Of a stretch of 64,000 nucleotides of DNA, positions 17,409 to 26,086 are shown piece by piece. Made by a program: the position numbers and the translations under genes. The DNA is taken from positions 2,717,501 through 2,781,500 of the forward strand of contig NZ_CP096670.1 of the NCBI RefSeq assembly GCF_023238625.1, given 5' to 3'. A model generated the notes under the pieces. That model had not been told where the DNA came from. It saw only the letters and a list, made by a program, of their open reading frames with translations, and ran no database searches. This stretch comes from Agarivorans sp. TSD2052 (GTDB taxonomy: Bacteria; Pseudomonadota; Gammaproteobacteria; Enterobacterales; Celerinatantimonadaceae). Each line of letters begins with the position of its first letter. Position 1 is the first letter of the stretch.

Positions 17409-18803
17409 TTACGCTGCGGAATGTTGCGCAGCCTTGTCGACTTTAGCCACTGTCTCACTGCGTTCTTCTGGTAACAGTAAGCTAAGTAAAATTGCCGTTA
17501 AACCACCCGAGGTAACCGCCGAACCAAAGATGTTTTGTACTAACTTTGGCGCATGCTGCAGGAGATCAGGCACCATGGTAACGCCTAGCCCAACACCAAA
17601 CGACACCGCCATGATCAACAGTTTTCGTCGATTTAGCTCATCGCTGGCTAAGATTTTTATGCCTGCTGCGGCAACAGTACCGAACATAACCAAGGTCGCG
17701 CCACCCAATACAGGCTTTGGGATCTGCTGCAGTACTGCGCCCAAAATAGGGAATAAACCAAGTACTACCAAAATGGCGGCAATATAAAAACCAATATAGC
17801 GGCTGGCAACACCGGTAAGCTGAATAACCCCATTATTTTGGCTAAAGGTGGTGTTTGGGAAAGTATTAAAGGTCGCGGCAATCAATGAGTTTACCCCATC
17901 AGCAAGTACCCCTGAGCGAACGCGTTTTAAATAAGAATCGCCCTTAATTGGCTGTTGCGATACGGCGCAGTTGGCGGTGATATCACCCGCAGATTCAATC
18001 GCGGTAATGAAGTAAATAATCGCTACTGGCAAAAATGCCACCCAATCAAATGAGAAGCCATACTTAAACGGCATCGGAACACTAATTGAAGGCTGAGACA
18101 GTACTGAAGAGAAGTCGACTTTACCCATAAATATTGCAATAACCATCCCTACAATTAGGCCAATCACAATCGCAGATAAGCGTAACCAAGGATTAGTAGA
18201 GCGATTCAATACGATAATGGTCAGTAATACAATGGCGCCTAAACTTAGGTTCTGCATACTGCCAAAATCAGACGCTTTAAAACCACCGGCCAAGTCAGTC
18301 ATACCGATCTTTATCAGTGAAATACCGATAATAGTTATCACGATGCCGGTCACCAATGGAGTGATGATTTTCTTCATTTTTATCAGTACTTGTGACAAAA
18401 ATATCTCTATAAAGGCACCTAAAAAACAAACGCCAAATATCAGTGATAAAATTTCTTCAGGGCCTCCACCTTGGCCTTTAGCAATAAACCCTGCAGCCAA
18501 TACTGAACCTAAAAATGCAAAGCTAGTCCCCTGCACACAAATCATCCCAGCCCCTACCGGGCCGATTTTTTTTGCCTGAATAAAAGTGCCTACTCCCGAC
18601 ACGATTAACGCCATGCTAATTAAGTATGGAATATGCTCACCTAAGCCTAATACTCCACCAATAATTAACGTTGGCGTAATAATACCCACAAAACACGCCA
18701 GTACATGTTGTAAGCCTGCAAAAAAGGCCTGTGCGGCTGGCGGGCGGTCATGCAATTGATAGATCAAATCCTTTGATACTGCGGTCTCATTATCGCTACT
18801 CAT
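17409..18803 (-). CDS. Xanthine/urate permease (NCS2 family, XanP-like)
   Basis: A 464-residue nucleobase:cation symporter-2 with about 12-14 membrane helices. Family motifs are QHVLACFVGIITPTLIIG (about residues 32-49), IESAGDITANCAV (about 269-281, containing the substrate-binding Glu) and TFNTFPNTTFSQNNGVIQLTGVASR (about 317-341), the NCS2 signature. The length and QNNGVIQLTGVASR are close to E. coli XanP, so xanthine uptake is most likely; urate is the alternative. ATG 18803 is preceded by AGGGAG. The candidate operator CTGACCACAAAGTCAG at 18846-18861 overlaps the likely -35 region. Confidence 0.87.
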   Translation of the reverse strand: MSSDNETAVSKDLIYQLHDRPPAAQAFFAGLQHVLACFVGIITPTLIIGGVLGLGEHIPYLISMALIVSGVGTFIQAKKIGPVGAGMICVQGTSFAFLGSVLAAGFIAKGQGGGPEEILSLIFGVCFLGAFIEIFLSQVLIKMKKIITPLVTGIVITIIGISLIKIGMTDLAGGFKASDFGSMQNLSLGAIVLLTIIVLNRSTNPWLRLSAIVIGLIVGMVIAIFMGKVDFSSVLSQPSISVPMPFKYGFSFDWVAFLPVAIIYFITAIESAGDITANCAVSQQPIKGDSYLKRVRSGVLADGVNSLIAATFNTFPNTTFSQNNGVIQLTGVASRYIGFYIAAILVVLGLFPILGAVLQQIPKPVLGGATLVMFGTVAAAGIKILASDELNRRKLLIMAVSFGVGLGVTMVPDLLQHAPKLVQNIFGSAVTSGGLTAILLSLLLPEERSETVAKVDKAAQHSAA

Positions 18804-19216
18804 ACTCGCTCCCTGTCTATATATCCGTTATGCAACCAGAAAAACCTGACCACAAAGTCAGCTTAATTAGGCAAATTGCCTGCCAACCAAGTTAATCGCT
18901 ATTGGGAACATCACCACAAAACACCACAAGCAGCGGCTTACAAACAACAAATCATCAACATATCGCTTACATCAACTATGATTAATTGACGTCAAAAGCA
19001 AGCTATAATGCTTAGCCTTGGTGCGAGCACTTAACATCTTGCACCATTAAGTAACAAACTCAAATCGTGGCTTTGCTTACAATTAGGATATCTAATTACA
19101 ACAAAGCTTGTGTTAACGTGGTTTTTTGACTTAAATCAAAAAACATGACCAAGTGGCCAGCTTTTTGCTACCACTATCACAACCCTAAACGCCGATATAG
19201 AGAAACGGAGTTCTTA
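18804..19216. promoter_or_regulatory. Divergent control region between xanP-like and BMP genes
   Basis: No gene lies in these 413 bases. Toward the permease there is a palindrome CTGAC-CACAAA-GTCAG (18846-18861) and AGGCAA-A-TTGCCT (18869-18881). Toward the BMP gene: TATAAT (19004-19009); a hairpin TGGTGCGAG / CTTGCACCA (19019-19027 and 19038-19046); a second hairpin from 19070 to 19107; an FNR-like TTGAC-TTAA-ATCAA (19126-19139); and ATGACCAAGTGGCCAG (19145-19160), close to the RutR box. The transcription start is not determined, so whether the hairpins lie in a leader RNA is uncertain. Confidence 0.5.
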
Positions 19217-20299
19217 ATGAAACTAAATAAATGGATAAGCGCAGCCGCCTTTGCTGTAACTAGCTTATTAATCGCCCCAACCACCATGGCCGCTGATGAA
19301 CCACTAAAAGTGGGCTTTGTGTATGTAGGCCCTGTAGGAGACCACGGCTGGAGTTATGAGCATGACCAAGGTCGCATTGAAATGGAAAAACATTTCGCGG
19401 GTAAAGTATCAACAACCTTTGTTGAAAACGTGCCTGAAGGTGCTGACGCCGAGCGCGTGATTACTCAACTAGCCAAATCAGGCCACGATGTGATTTTCAC
19501 GACCTCATTTGGTTTCATGAACCCAACGATTAAAGCAGCGAAAAGATTCCCTAAAGTGCGTTTTGAGCACGCCACTGGCTACAAACGCTCTAAAAACGTA
19601 TCAACTTACGTATTGCGGACCTATGAAGGTCGTTATGTGTCGGGTATTGCTGCAGGCATGGCCACCAAAACTAACGTGATTGGTTACATAGCCTCTTTCC
19701 CAATCCCTGAAGTGATTCGTGATATTAACTCTGTTTACTTAGCAGCTAAAAGTGTAAACCCAGACGTAGAGATTAAAATTGTTTGGGTAAATACTTGGTA
19801 CGATCCAGGTAAAGAAGCAGACGCAGCCAATGCGTTAATGGATCAAGGTGTAGATATTATCTTGCAGCATACCGACAGCCCTGCCCCCCTTATCGCTGCA
19901 GAAAAACGCGGTAAAATGGGTATTGGTCAAGCATCAGACATGAGCCACTTCGCCCCTACTGCACATATGTTCTCAGTACGTGATGTGTGGGCACCTCATT
20001 ATATTCGTACCGTTCAAGAAGTGATGGATGGTTCTTGGAAGCCTGAAGATTACTGGGGCGGTTTTGCTGAAGATATCCTACAAATAGTGTCGGTCAATCC
20101 TGCGCTTAGCGATGATATTAAAGTAGCGATTAGCGAAACAGAAGCGAAGATAAAATCGGGTGAATTCCATCCCTTCACAGGCCCTATGAATAACAACCAA
20201 GGTGAAGAAGTTATTCCTGCTGGCAAAACCCTTAACGATGAAGAGTTAGCCGGAGTCATGTGGTACGTAGAAGGTATCGACGCCACCATTCCTAAGTAA
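19217..20299 (+). CDS. BMP family (PnrA-like) purine nucleoside-binding protein
   Basis: A 360-residue periplasmic binding protein. It has a Sec signal peptide, MKLNKWISAAAFAVTSLLIAP (first 21 residues) ending TTMA|AD, with no lipobox cysteine. The mature part starts with the family pattern KVGFVYVGPVGDHGWSYEHDQGR, followed by GHDVIFTTSFGF, YVSGIAAGMATKTNVIGYIASFP and GVDIILQHTDSPAP. It should deliver a nucleoside or nucleobase to the ABC transporter encoded at 9263-12850. I place the start at ATG 19217, preceded by CGGAG (19206-19210); the longer frame from 19145 would put the operator inside the coding region and bury the signal peptide. Confidence 0.88.
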   Translation: MKLNKWISAAAFAVTSLLIAPTTMAADEPLKVGFVYVGPVGDHGWSYEHDQGRIEMEKHFAGKVSTTFVENVPEGADAERVITQLAKSGHDVIFTTSFGFMNPTIKAAKRFPKVRFEHATGYKRSKNVSTYVLRTYEGRYVSGIAAGMATKTNVIGYIASFPIPEVIRDINSVYLAAKSVNPDVEIKIVWVNTWYDPGKEADAANALMDQGVDIILQHTDSPAPLIAAEKRGKMGIGQASDMSHFAPTAHMFSVRDVWAPHYIRTVQEVMDGSWKPEDYWGGFAEDILQIVSVNPALSDDIKVAISETEAKIKSGEFHPFTGPMNNNQGEEVIPAGKTLNDEELAGVMWYVEGIDATIPK

Positions 20300-20319
20300 A
20301 TTGACTTTTTTGACTTATA

Positions 20320-20351
20320 TAGCGCTCTCTAAGCCTAGTGTGAGAGCGCTA
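20320..20351 (+). terminator. Hairpin after the BMP gene
   Basis: A 10-bp perfect stem TAGCGCTCTC / GAGAGCGCTA (20320-20329 and 20342-20351) with a 12-nt loop. It is followed by A-rich, not T-rich, sequence, so it may only attenuate or stabilise RNA. A TATAAT at 20375-20380 follows and may start the next transcript. Confidence 0.4.
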
Positions 20352-20398
20352 AAAACTCACTAAACGAGTACCCGTATAATCATCCAGGATGGAACAAT

Positions 20399-21361
20399 AT
20401 GACCTTAGCGTTACCTATCATCGATATTAGTGCCTTACATAACGATGACCAAAGCCAATGGACAAGTGTGATCAATGCTATTGATAAGGCTTGTCGAGAT
20501 ACGGGCTTTTTCTACGTTACCGGTCATGGCATTCCTGCTGAACAGTTTAGCCAAGTAAAAGCGATGGCCGAGCAGTTTTTTGCGCTACCTGAATCAATTA
20601 AACAAACCATTAATATACAGCATTCAAGTAACCACCGCGGTTGGGGACAAGTCAGCGCTGAAAAGCTAGACCCAAATGGACCAAGTGATTACAAAGAAAC
20701 CTTTGATATGGCCTTAGATTTAAGCCCCTATCATCCGCAAGTTGCACGTTGTAGCCAATTATATGGGCCAAATCAGTACCCAAATCTTGACGGCTTTATT
20801 CAACTGATGCAGCAACAATATGAACTGAGTATGCAAGTTGCACTCAAAATACTAAAAGCAATGGCACTCGCATTGCAACTGCCTGTAGATTTCTTCAGTC
20901 AAAGCTTTGGCTGCCCGGTAAGTGTATTAAGACTGATTCACTACCCACCACAGCAAGGCCAACAAAACGGCGCAGGGGCACACACCGATTACGGTTGTAT
21001 TACCTTGCTGTATCAAGATCAAATTGGTGGCTTGCAAGTACAAGATCGCAACGGCGAGTGGTTAGACGCAAGCCCAGTTGAAAACAGTTTTGTGGTAAAT
21101 ATTGGCGATTTAATGCAGCGTTGGACTAACGATTGTTATAAATCGACGCCTCACCGTGTCACTAGCCCAACTCAGCAAACGACGCGTTTTTCTATGCCGT
21201 TTTTTGTAGAGCCTGACTTTGATACCAAGGTGGCGACCCTCGCCTCTTGTTTAGCTGAAGGTGAACAGGCTCAGTACCAAGACGTCACGGCGGGTGATTG
21301 GATATTGTCGCGCTTTGCCGATACCTATGCTTATCGCAGTGAAGATCAAACCGTCGACTAA
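20399..21361 (+). CDS. 2-oxoglutarate/Fe(II) oxygenase, isopenicillin N synthase-like
   Basis: A 320-residue cytosolic dioxygenase. The N-terminal DIOX_N domain (residues 4-110) contains ACRDTGFFYVTGHGI. The double-stranded beta-helix core (about 173-275) carries the iron ligands H195 and D197 (GAHTDYG) and H252 (TPHRV), and the 2-oxoglutarate clamp R263-x-S265. The family includes thymine-7-hydroxylase, which oxidises a nucleobase, as well as many unassigned bacterial enzymes. Its place between a purine-binding protein and xdhA suggests oxidation of a purine or its breakdown product, but no substrate can be read from sequence. It probably has its own promoter and may be co-transcribed with xdhA 67 bases later. 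Confidence 0.85.
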   Translation: MTLALPIIDISALHNDDQSQWTSVINAIDKACRDTGFFYVTGHGIPAEQFSQVKAMAEQFFALPESIKQTINIQHSSNHRGWGQVSAEKLDPNGPSDYKETFDMALDLSPYHPQVARCSQLYGPNQYPNLDGFIQLMQQQYELSMQVALKILKAMALALQLPVDFFSQSFGCPVSVLRLIHYPPQQGQQNGAGAHTDYGCITLLYQDQIGGLQVQDRNGEWLDASPVENSFVVNIGDLMQRWTNDCYKSTPHRVTSPTQQTTRFSMPFFVEPDFDTKVATLASCLAEGEQAQYQDVTAGDWILSRFADTYAYRSEDQTVD

Positions 21362-21387
21362 ATAGAATAAAAAATTTGGCCAAAAAG

Positions 21388-21403
21388 CTGACCGAACGGA
21401 CAA
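21388..21403 (+). promoter_or_regulatory. Weak RutR-like palindrome before xdhA
   Basis: CTGACCGAACGGACAA matches about 5 of 7 bases in each half of TTGACCAnnTGGTCAA. It lies 26 bases upstream of the xdhA start. On its own the match is weak, but it is consistent with the other sites of the cluster. Confidence 0.35.
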
Positions 21404-21428
21404 CTTAATAAGGCAGGCAGGAGAAAAT

Positions 21429-22847
21429 ATGTTACAGCTAATGATTAATAATCAGGTAGTTAGCTTAAGCCAACAAGCAGCAGATACCATGCTACTCACC
21501 TTTCTGCGTGAGCATAGTGGTTTAGTCGGCACGAAAGAAGGCTGCGCCAGCGGTGATTGCGGCGCCTGCACCGTTGTCATGGTGAGTAACACCGCATCAG
21601 CTGAGCTCAGCTATAAACAAATCAACAGTTGCATTACCCCTCTGCATTCCTTGCATGGCAAACAAATTATCACCGTTGAATATCTAAAACAGGGACAAAA
21701 CCTGCATCCTGTTCAACAAGCCATCGTTGACCACCACGGTAGCCAATGTGGTTTTTGTACTCCCGGTTTTGTCATGTCGCTGTACGCCTTATCTCGTCAA
21801 CACAAGCAACCTGAACACCCTGAAGAGTTTTTAGCTGGCAACCTATGCCGCTGCACCGGTTACGGGCCGCTTATAGAAGCAGCTAAACAAGTGTCGGCCA
21901 ATAGTCACTCACAGCACGATCATATTCAGCAACAAGAATCGGTTGTGCAACATTGGATGGCCGAGTGCCCTAAGCTTGAAAGCGAACAATACTGGCAACC
22001 CCATTCTCGAGCAGAACTGGCACAAATACGACAAAACCACCCCGATGCTAAATGGATAGGCGGTGGCACCGACTTAGCCTTAGAAGTGACTCAGCAACTG
22101 AAAAGCATCGAGAAGATCATCGATCTTACCGCCATGCCTGAACTTAGCAGCATAGAGCGGATTGATGGTGGATGGCGAATAGGTGCAGCCGTACCGCTTG
22201 ATCAAGTTCATCAATTCATGAAACAACACTACCCAAGCACCGATGAGATTTTTGCACGACTAGGCAGTATCACTATTCGCCACCGCGCCACCTTAGGCGG
22301 CAGTTTAGGCAATGCCTCACCAATCGGTGATATTGCCCCACTCTTAATTAGCCTTAGCGGGAAAATTGAAGTCGACGACGGCTGTAATATCGAAGTACAC
22401 GCACCTGAAGATTACATCACCGGTTATCGAGAAACGGTATTAAAACCACAGCAATGGATCAGTGCCGTTCACCTACCCGATTTGGCACCAGAAACCAAAC
22501 ACCAAATTTACAAAGTAAGTAAACGCTTTGAAGATGATATTGCCACCGTAGTATTAGCCGTATCACTGCAGCTTGATGAGCAGCAACGGGTCAGCCAGTG
22601 CATTATCTCCGCGGGCGGCGTAGCAGCAAAATCAGTACGATTAAGTGAGTTAGAGCAACACCTCGTTGGCCATGTGTTCACCAGCGAAAAGCTCAAACAG
22701 CTGCAGCAGCAAGTACCACTGTATATAAAACCGATTGACGATGTACGAGCCAGCGCCGCTTACCGAGTATTATTGGTACAAAACCTGCTGAAACGTTTCC
22801 ACTTATATTGCAATCAATTACCAACGAGGTTGCCCGCTTATGCGTAA
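21429..22847 (+). CDS. xdhA: Xanthine dehydrogenase small subunit (2Fe-2S and FAD)
   Basis: A 472-residue subunit that carries electrons from the molybdenum centre to NAD+. The first 2Fe-2S domain has C39, C44, C47 and C69. The second has C107-GF-C110 and C140-R-C142. The FAD-binding domain follows (about 185-350, with IGGGTDLALEV and LGGSLGNASPIGD) and then the CO-dehydrogenase flavoprotein C-terminal domain (about 360-465). The enzyme oxidises hypoxanthine to xanthine and urate. ATG 21429 is preceded by AGGAG. It overlaps xdhB by 8 bases, starting the tightly packed run xdhA-xdhB-xdhC-uraD-uraH-guaD-puuD. Confidence 0.93.
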   Translation: MLQLMINNQVVSLSQQAADTMLLTFLREHSGLVGTKEGCASGDCGACTVVMVSNTASAELSYKQINSCITPLHSLHGKQIITVEYLKQGQNLHPVQQAIVDHHGSQCGFCTPGFVMSLYALSRQHKQPEHPEEFLAGNLCRCTGYGPLIEAAKQVSANSHSQHDHIQQQESVVQHWMAECPKLESEQYWQPHSRAELAQIRQNHPDAKWIGGGTDLALEVTQQLKSIEKIIDLTAMPELSSIERIDGGWRIGAAVPLDQVHQFMKQHYPSTDEIFARLGSITIRHRATLGGSLGNASPIGDIAPLLISLSGKIEVDDGCNIEVHAPEDYITGYRETVLKPQQWISAVHLPDLAPETKHQIYKVSKRFEDDIATVVLAVSLQLDEQQRVSQCIISAGGVAAKSVRLSELEQHLVGHVFTSEKLKQLQQQVPLYIKPIDDVRASAAYRVLLVQNLLKRFHLYCNQLPTRLPAYA

Positions 22848-25221
22848 ACTCACAACTCAGCAATTGCACCAACAAGGGCAAAGCCAAGTGGTTGGGCAAT
22901 CAGTTAAACATGAAAGCGCAGCCAAACAAGTGGCTGGTGAAGCCTTATTTGTTGATGACCAAATCACCCCTGCGGGTTGTTTGCACGGCGCGGTAATAAC
23001 CAGCAGTATTGCCAAAGGTAAGATTAGCCAACAACAATTAGACCAGCTAAAACAACACCCCGAGGTAGTCGCCGTATTGCGCTGTAGCGACATTCCTGGG
23101 CATCAAGATATAGGGCCTATTTTCCCAGGCGATCCACTGCTTAGTGACACTGATATTTCTTATCACCAACAACCACTCGCTTTAGTGTTGGCAAACAGCC
23201 ATCAACTCGCGTGGAAAATTGCCCAAGACGCCAGTCAACAACTTGTCGAGTATGCTGAGCCAGATAGTATTTGCTTAAACGCCGAACAAGCCAAAAAAAC
23301 AGCCAACCCAAGTCCTACGGTAAGACCAAGCCATACAATGGGCACAACAGTGAGTGATGCTGATATCGCCACTAGCCCATTACAACTGAGCGGTGAGCAA
23401 AACATCGGCGGCCAAGAGCACTTTTATCTAGAGGGGCAAGTGAGCCTTGCAGTGCCTACCGAAGACAGAGGCATCACCTTATATACCTCTTCACAGCACC
23501 CCAGCGAAGTACAAAAACTTATTGCTGAAGTGTTAGCCATTCCTTTTCACCTAGTCACCGTAGACATGCGCCGCATGGGGGGAGGCTTTGGCGGCAAAGA
23601 GACTCAAGCCGCTCAGTGGGCCTGCTTAGCCAGTTTAGGTTGTTGGCATACAGGCAAGCCGGTAAAAATGAGACTGCCTCGCAGTATAGACATGGCTGTC
23701 ACCGGTAAACGCCACCCCTTCTACAACCGCTATCAATTAGGCTTAAGTACTGACGGTCTCATTGAAAGCGCCAAGTTAGAAGTAAACGGGCTTTGTGGCC
23801 ATTCACCTGATTTGTCTGACGCCATTGTAGACCGAGCGATGTTTCATAGTGACAACGCCTATAGCCTTAACAAAGCAGAAGTGGTTGGCCATCGTCTAAA
23901 AACCGACACGGTGTCCCATACTGCGTTTCGTGGTTTTGGTGGACCACAAGGGATGATACTCATTGAACAAGCCATGCAAGATATCAGCATAGCTACTCAG
24001 CAAGATGCCTTAGATGTTCGTTATAAAAACTTATACAACCAGCAACACCACACGACTCACTACGGCATGGAGGTGGAGCAACATCAAGCAATGCTTGAGC
24101 TAATGCAACAATTGGAAAGCAACGCCAACTATCGCCAGCGCCGCCAACAAATAAATCAGTGGAATAGCAGCAACCCCACCTTTAAAAAAGGCTTGGCACT
24201 TTGCCCGGTAAAGTTTGGTATTTCATTTACAGCCAAACACCTTAACCAAGCTGGCGCATTACTGCACATTTACACCGATGGCAGCATACAGGTAAATCAT
24301 GGCGGCACCGAAATGGGCCAAGGTTTACACACTAAAGTACAACAAATTGTCGCTCAAACCTTGGGAGTTCCGGTTGACTATGTATTAGTCACGTCAACCC
24401 GCACCGACAAAGTGCCTAATACTTCACCCACGGCCGCGTCTTCAGGTTCAGATCTTAATGGGATGGCAGCGCATATTGCCGCCACTGAATTAAAACAACG
24501 CCTAATCGATTTTGCCCAACAGCAATACCAGCTAGATGCCGAACAAATTAGCTTTAAAAACGGACAAGTCCAGCTAGGTGATGATTCGCTAAGCTGGGGA
24601 GAACTTGTTCAAGCTGCCTACATGGAGCGCGTTTCTCTGTCTACCACCGGTTTTTATAAAACCCCCAAAATTTGGTACGACCGAGAGCAAGCGCAAGGCC
24701 GTCCGTTTTATTACTTCTCGCTAGGTGCGTCGGTCAGTGAAGTCACTATAGACACCCTAACCGGAGAAATGAGCTTAGACAGAGTCGATATTTTGCACGA
24801 TGTAGGCACCAGCCTAAACCCTGCGATTGATATTGGCCAAATTGAAGGCGCCTTTATCCAAGGCTTAGGTTGGTTAACCACAGAAGAATTAGTCTGGAAT
24901 GAACAAGGCCGTTTGTTAAGCCAAAGCCCAGCGAACTATAAGATCCCGACCATTGGCGATTACCCGAAACAGATGAACATTACCCTGTTCGACCAAGCCA
25001 ATCCCGAACATAGCATCTATCGCTCTAAAGCAGTCGGCGAGCCGCCCTTTATGTTAGCCATTAGCAGTTGGTGTGCCATTCGAGATGCCATCGCCGCGAT
25101 TAGCCAACATCAGCTAGTCCCTCAATTAGACGCCCCCGCGACTGGCGAGCGAATTTTAATGGCTTGCCAGCAACAATTTAACTATTTGGAGGGGCAACAA
25201 GATGCCGAATTGGTCAAATAG
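22840..25221 (+). CDS. xdhB: Xanthine dehydrogenase large molybdopterin subunit
   Basis: A 793-residue molybdopterin-binding catalytic subunit. Visible motifs are GQEHFYLEGQ (191-200), GGGFGGKET (247-255), TAFRGFGGPQG (361-371), GGTEMGQGLHTKV (about 488-500) and SKAVGEPPF (about 729-737), whose Glu is the catalytic base that activates water at the Mo centre. Length is normal for bacterial XdhB (about 780-800). It overlaps xdhA by 8 bases and xdhC by 20 bases, which indicates translational coupling. Confidence 0.93.
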   Translation: MRKLTTQQLHQQGQSQVVGQSVKHESAAKQVAGEALFVDDQITPAGCLHGAVITSSIAKGKISQQQLDQLKQHPEVVAVLRCSDIPGHQDIGPIFPGDPLLSDTDISYHQQPLALVLANSHQLAWKIAQDASQQLVEYAEPDSICLNAEQAKKTANPSPTVRPSHTMGTTVSDADIATSPLQLSGEQNIGGQEHFYLEGQVSLAVPTEDRGITLYTSSQHPSEVQKLIAEVLAIPFHLVTVDMRRMGGGFGGKETQAAQWACLASLGCWHTGKPVKMRLPRSIDMAVTGKRHPFYNRYQLGLSTDGLIESAKLEVNGLCGHSPDLSDAIVDRAMFHSDNAYSLNKAEVVGHRLKTDTVSHTAFRGFGGPQGMILIEQAMQDISIATQQDALDVRYKNLYNQQHHTTHYGMEVEQHQAMLELMQQLESNANYRQRRQQINQWNSSNPTFKKGLALCPVKFGISFTAKHLNQAGALLHIYTDGSIQVNHGGTEMGQGLHTKVQQIVAQTLGVPVDYVLVTSTRTDKVPNTSPTAASSGSDLNGMAAHIAATELKQRLIDFAQQQYQLDAEQISFKNGQVQLGDDSLSWGELVQAAYMERVSLSTTGFYKTPKIWYDREQAQGRPFYYFSLGASVSEVTIDTLTGEMSLDRVDILHDVGTSLNPAIDIGQIEGAFIQGLGWLTTEELVWNEQGRLLSQSPANYKIPTIGDYPKQMNITLFDQANPEHSIYRSKAVGEPPFMLAISSWCAIRDAIAAISQHQLVPQLDAPATGERILMACQQQFNYLEGQQDAELVK

Positions 25222-26086
25222 CCTACTGCCCAATAACTGGTTAGATGCCTGCCAATACTTAAAGCAGCAGCAACAAGCATTTTGTATTGCCACCATTATC
25301 GCTGAAGCGGGGTCAGTACCCCGTGCTGGCGGAGCTAAAATGGTGATATCTAAGCAACAACAATTTGATACCTTGGGTGGTGGAAACTTAGAACTTAGCG
25401 TGATCAAACATGCCCGTGAGCAACTAAATAATGCTAACCAGCAAAGCCAAATAGAACGGTTTTCCTTGGCCGCTGATCTGGCTCAATGTTGCGGTGGCGC
25501 GGTACAAGTGATGTTTGAATTTTTCATGGTTGATCAGCCACATATCACCCTTTTTGGGGCGGGTCATGTGAGCCACGCACTGTGCCAAATACTCGCCCAA
25601 CTGCCCTATCATGTAACGGTGGTAGACAATCGACAGCAATGGCTCGATTCTATCGCCGATTTGGGAGTGAATACCCACTATCACCCACAGCCTGAAGAAC
25701 AAATAGAGGCCGTTGCTAGCAATAGCTATGTGGTAATTTTAACTCAAGACCATGGCTTAGATTTCAAATTAAGTCTAGCGGCGCTGCAGCGTCAAGACTT
25801 AGCCTTTGTCGGTTTAATTGGCTCACAAACCAAAGCCCAGCGCTTTGACCTTCGCCTGCGGGAACAGCTCACCAACCCCAGTTGGGCTGATCAGCTGATC
25901 TGCCCAATTGGCTTAAGCGAAGTGAGCGGGAAACTGCCCATGCAGGTAGCAGTGTCTATCTCGGCTCAGCTGATCAGTTTGCTGCAAAGCCACCAGCAGG
26001 CACCATCAAATAAGCAGAAAAAGCTACAATGGCAGGTAGGTAACCAATTACGCAAACAATTGGCTGGAGAAATGACAGATGACTAA
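25202..26086 (+). CDS. xdhC: Xanthine dehydrogenase accessory protein XdhC
   Basis: A 294-residue molybdenum-cofactor chaperone. The N-terminal XdhC/CoxI domain has IIAEAGSVPRAGGAKMVIS (about residues 29-47) and LGGGNLELSVI. The C-terminal Rossmann-like XdhC_C domain has ITLFGAGHVSHALCQIL (about 116-132) and FVGLIGSQTKAQRF (about 201-214). It binds sulfurated Moco and inserts it into XdhB. ATG 25202 has an excellent GGAGGGG site and lies within the end of xdhB; its own end overlaps uraD by 8 bases. Confidence 0.92.
   Translation: MPNWSNSLLPNNWLDACQYLKQQQQAFCIATIIAEAGSVPRAGGAKMVISKQQQFDTLGGGNLELSVIKHAREQLNNANQQSQIERFSLAADLAQCCGGAVQVMFEFFMVDQPHITLFGAGHVSHALCQILAQLPYHVTVVDNRQQWLDSIADLGVNTHYHPQPEEQIEAVASNSYVVILTQDHGLDFKLSLAALQRQDLAFVGLIGSQTKAQRFDLRLREQLTNPSWADQLICPIGLSEVSGKLPMQVAVSISAQLISLLQSHQQAPSNKQKKLQWQVGNQLRKQLAGEMTDD

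Noticed and set aside
19019-19107. Purine riboswitch before the BMP gene
   Set aside because: Two independent hairpins are present, not the three-way junction with conserved core of the purine aptamer.
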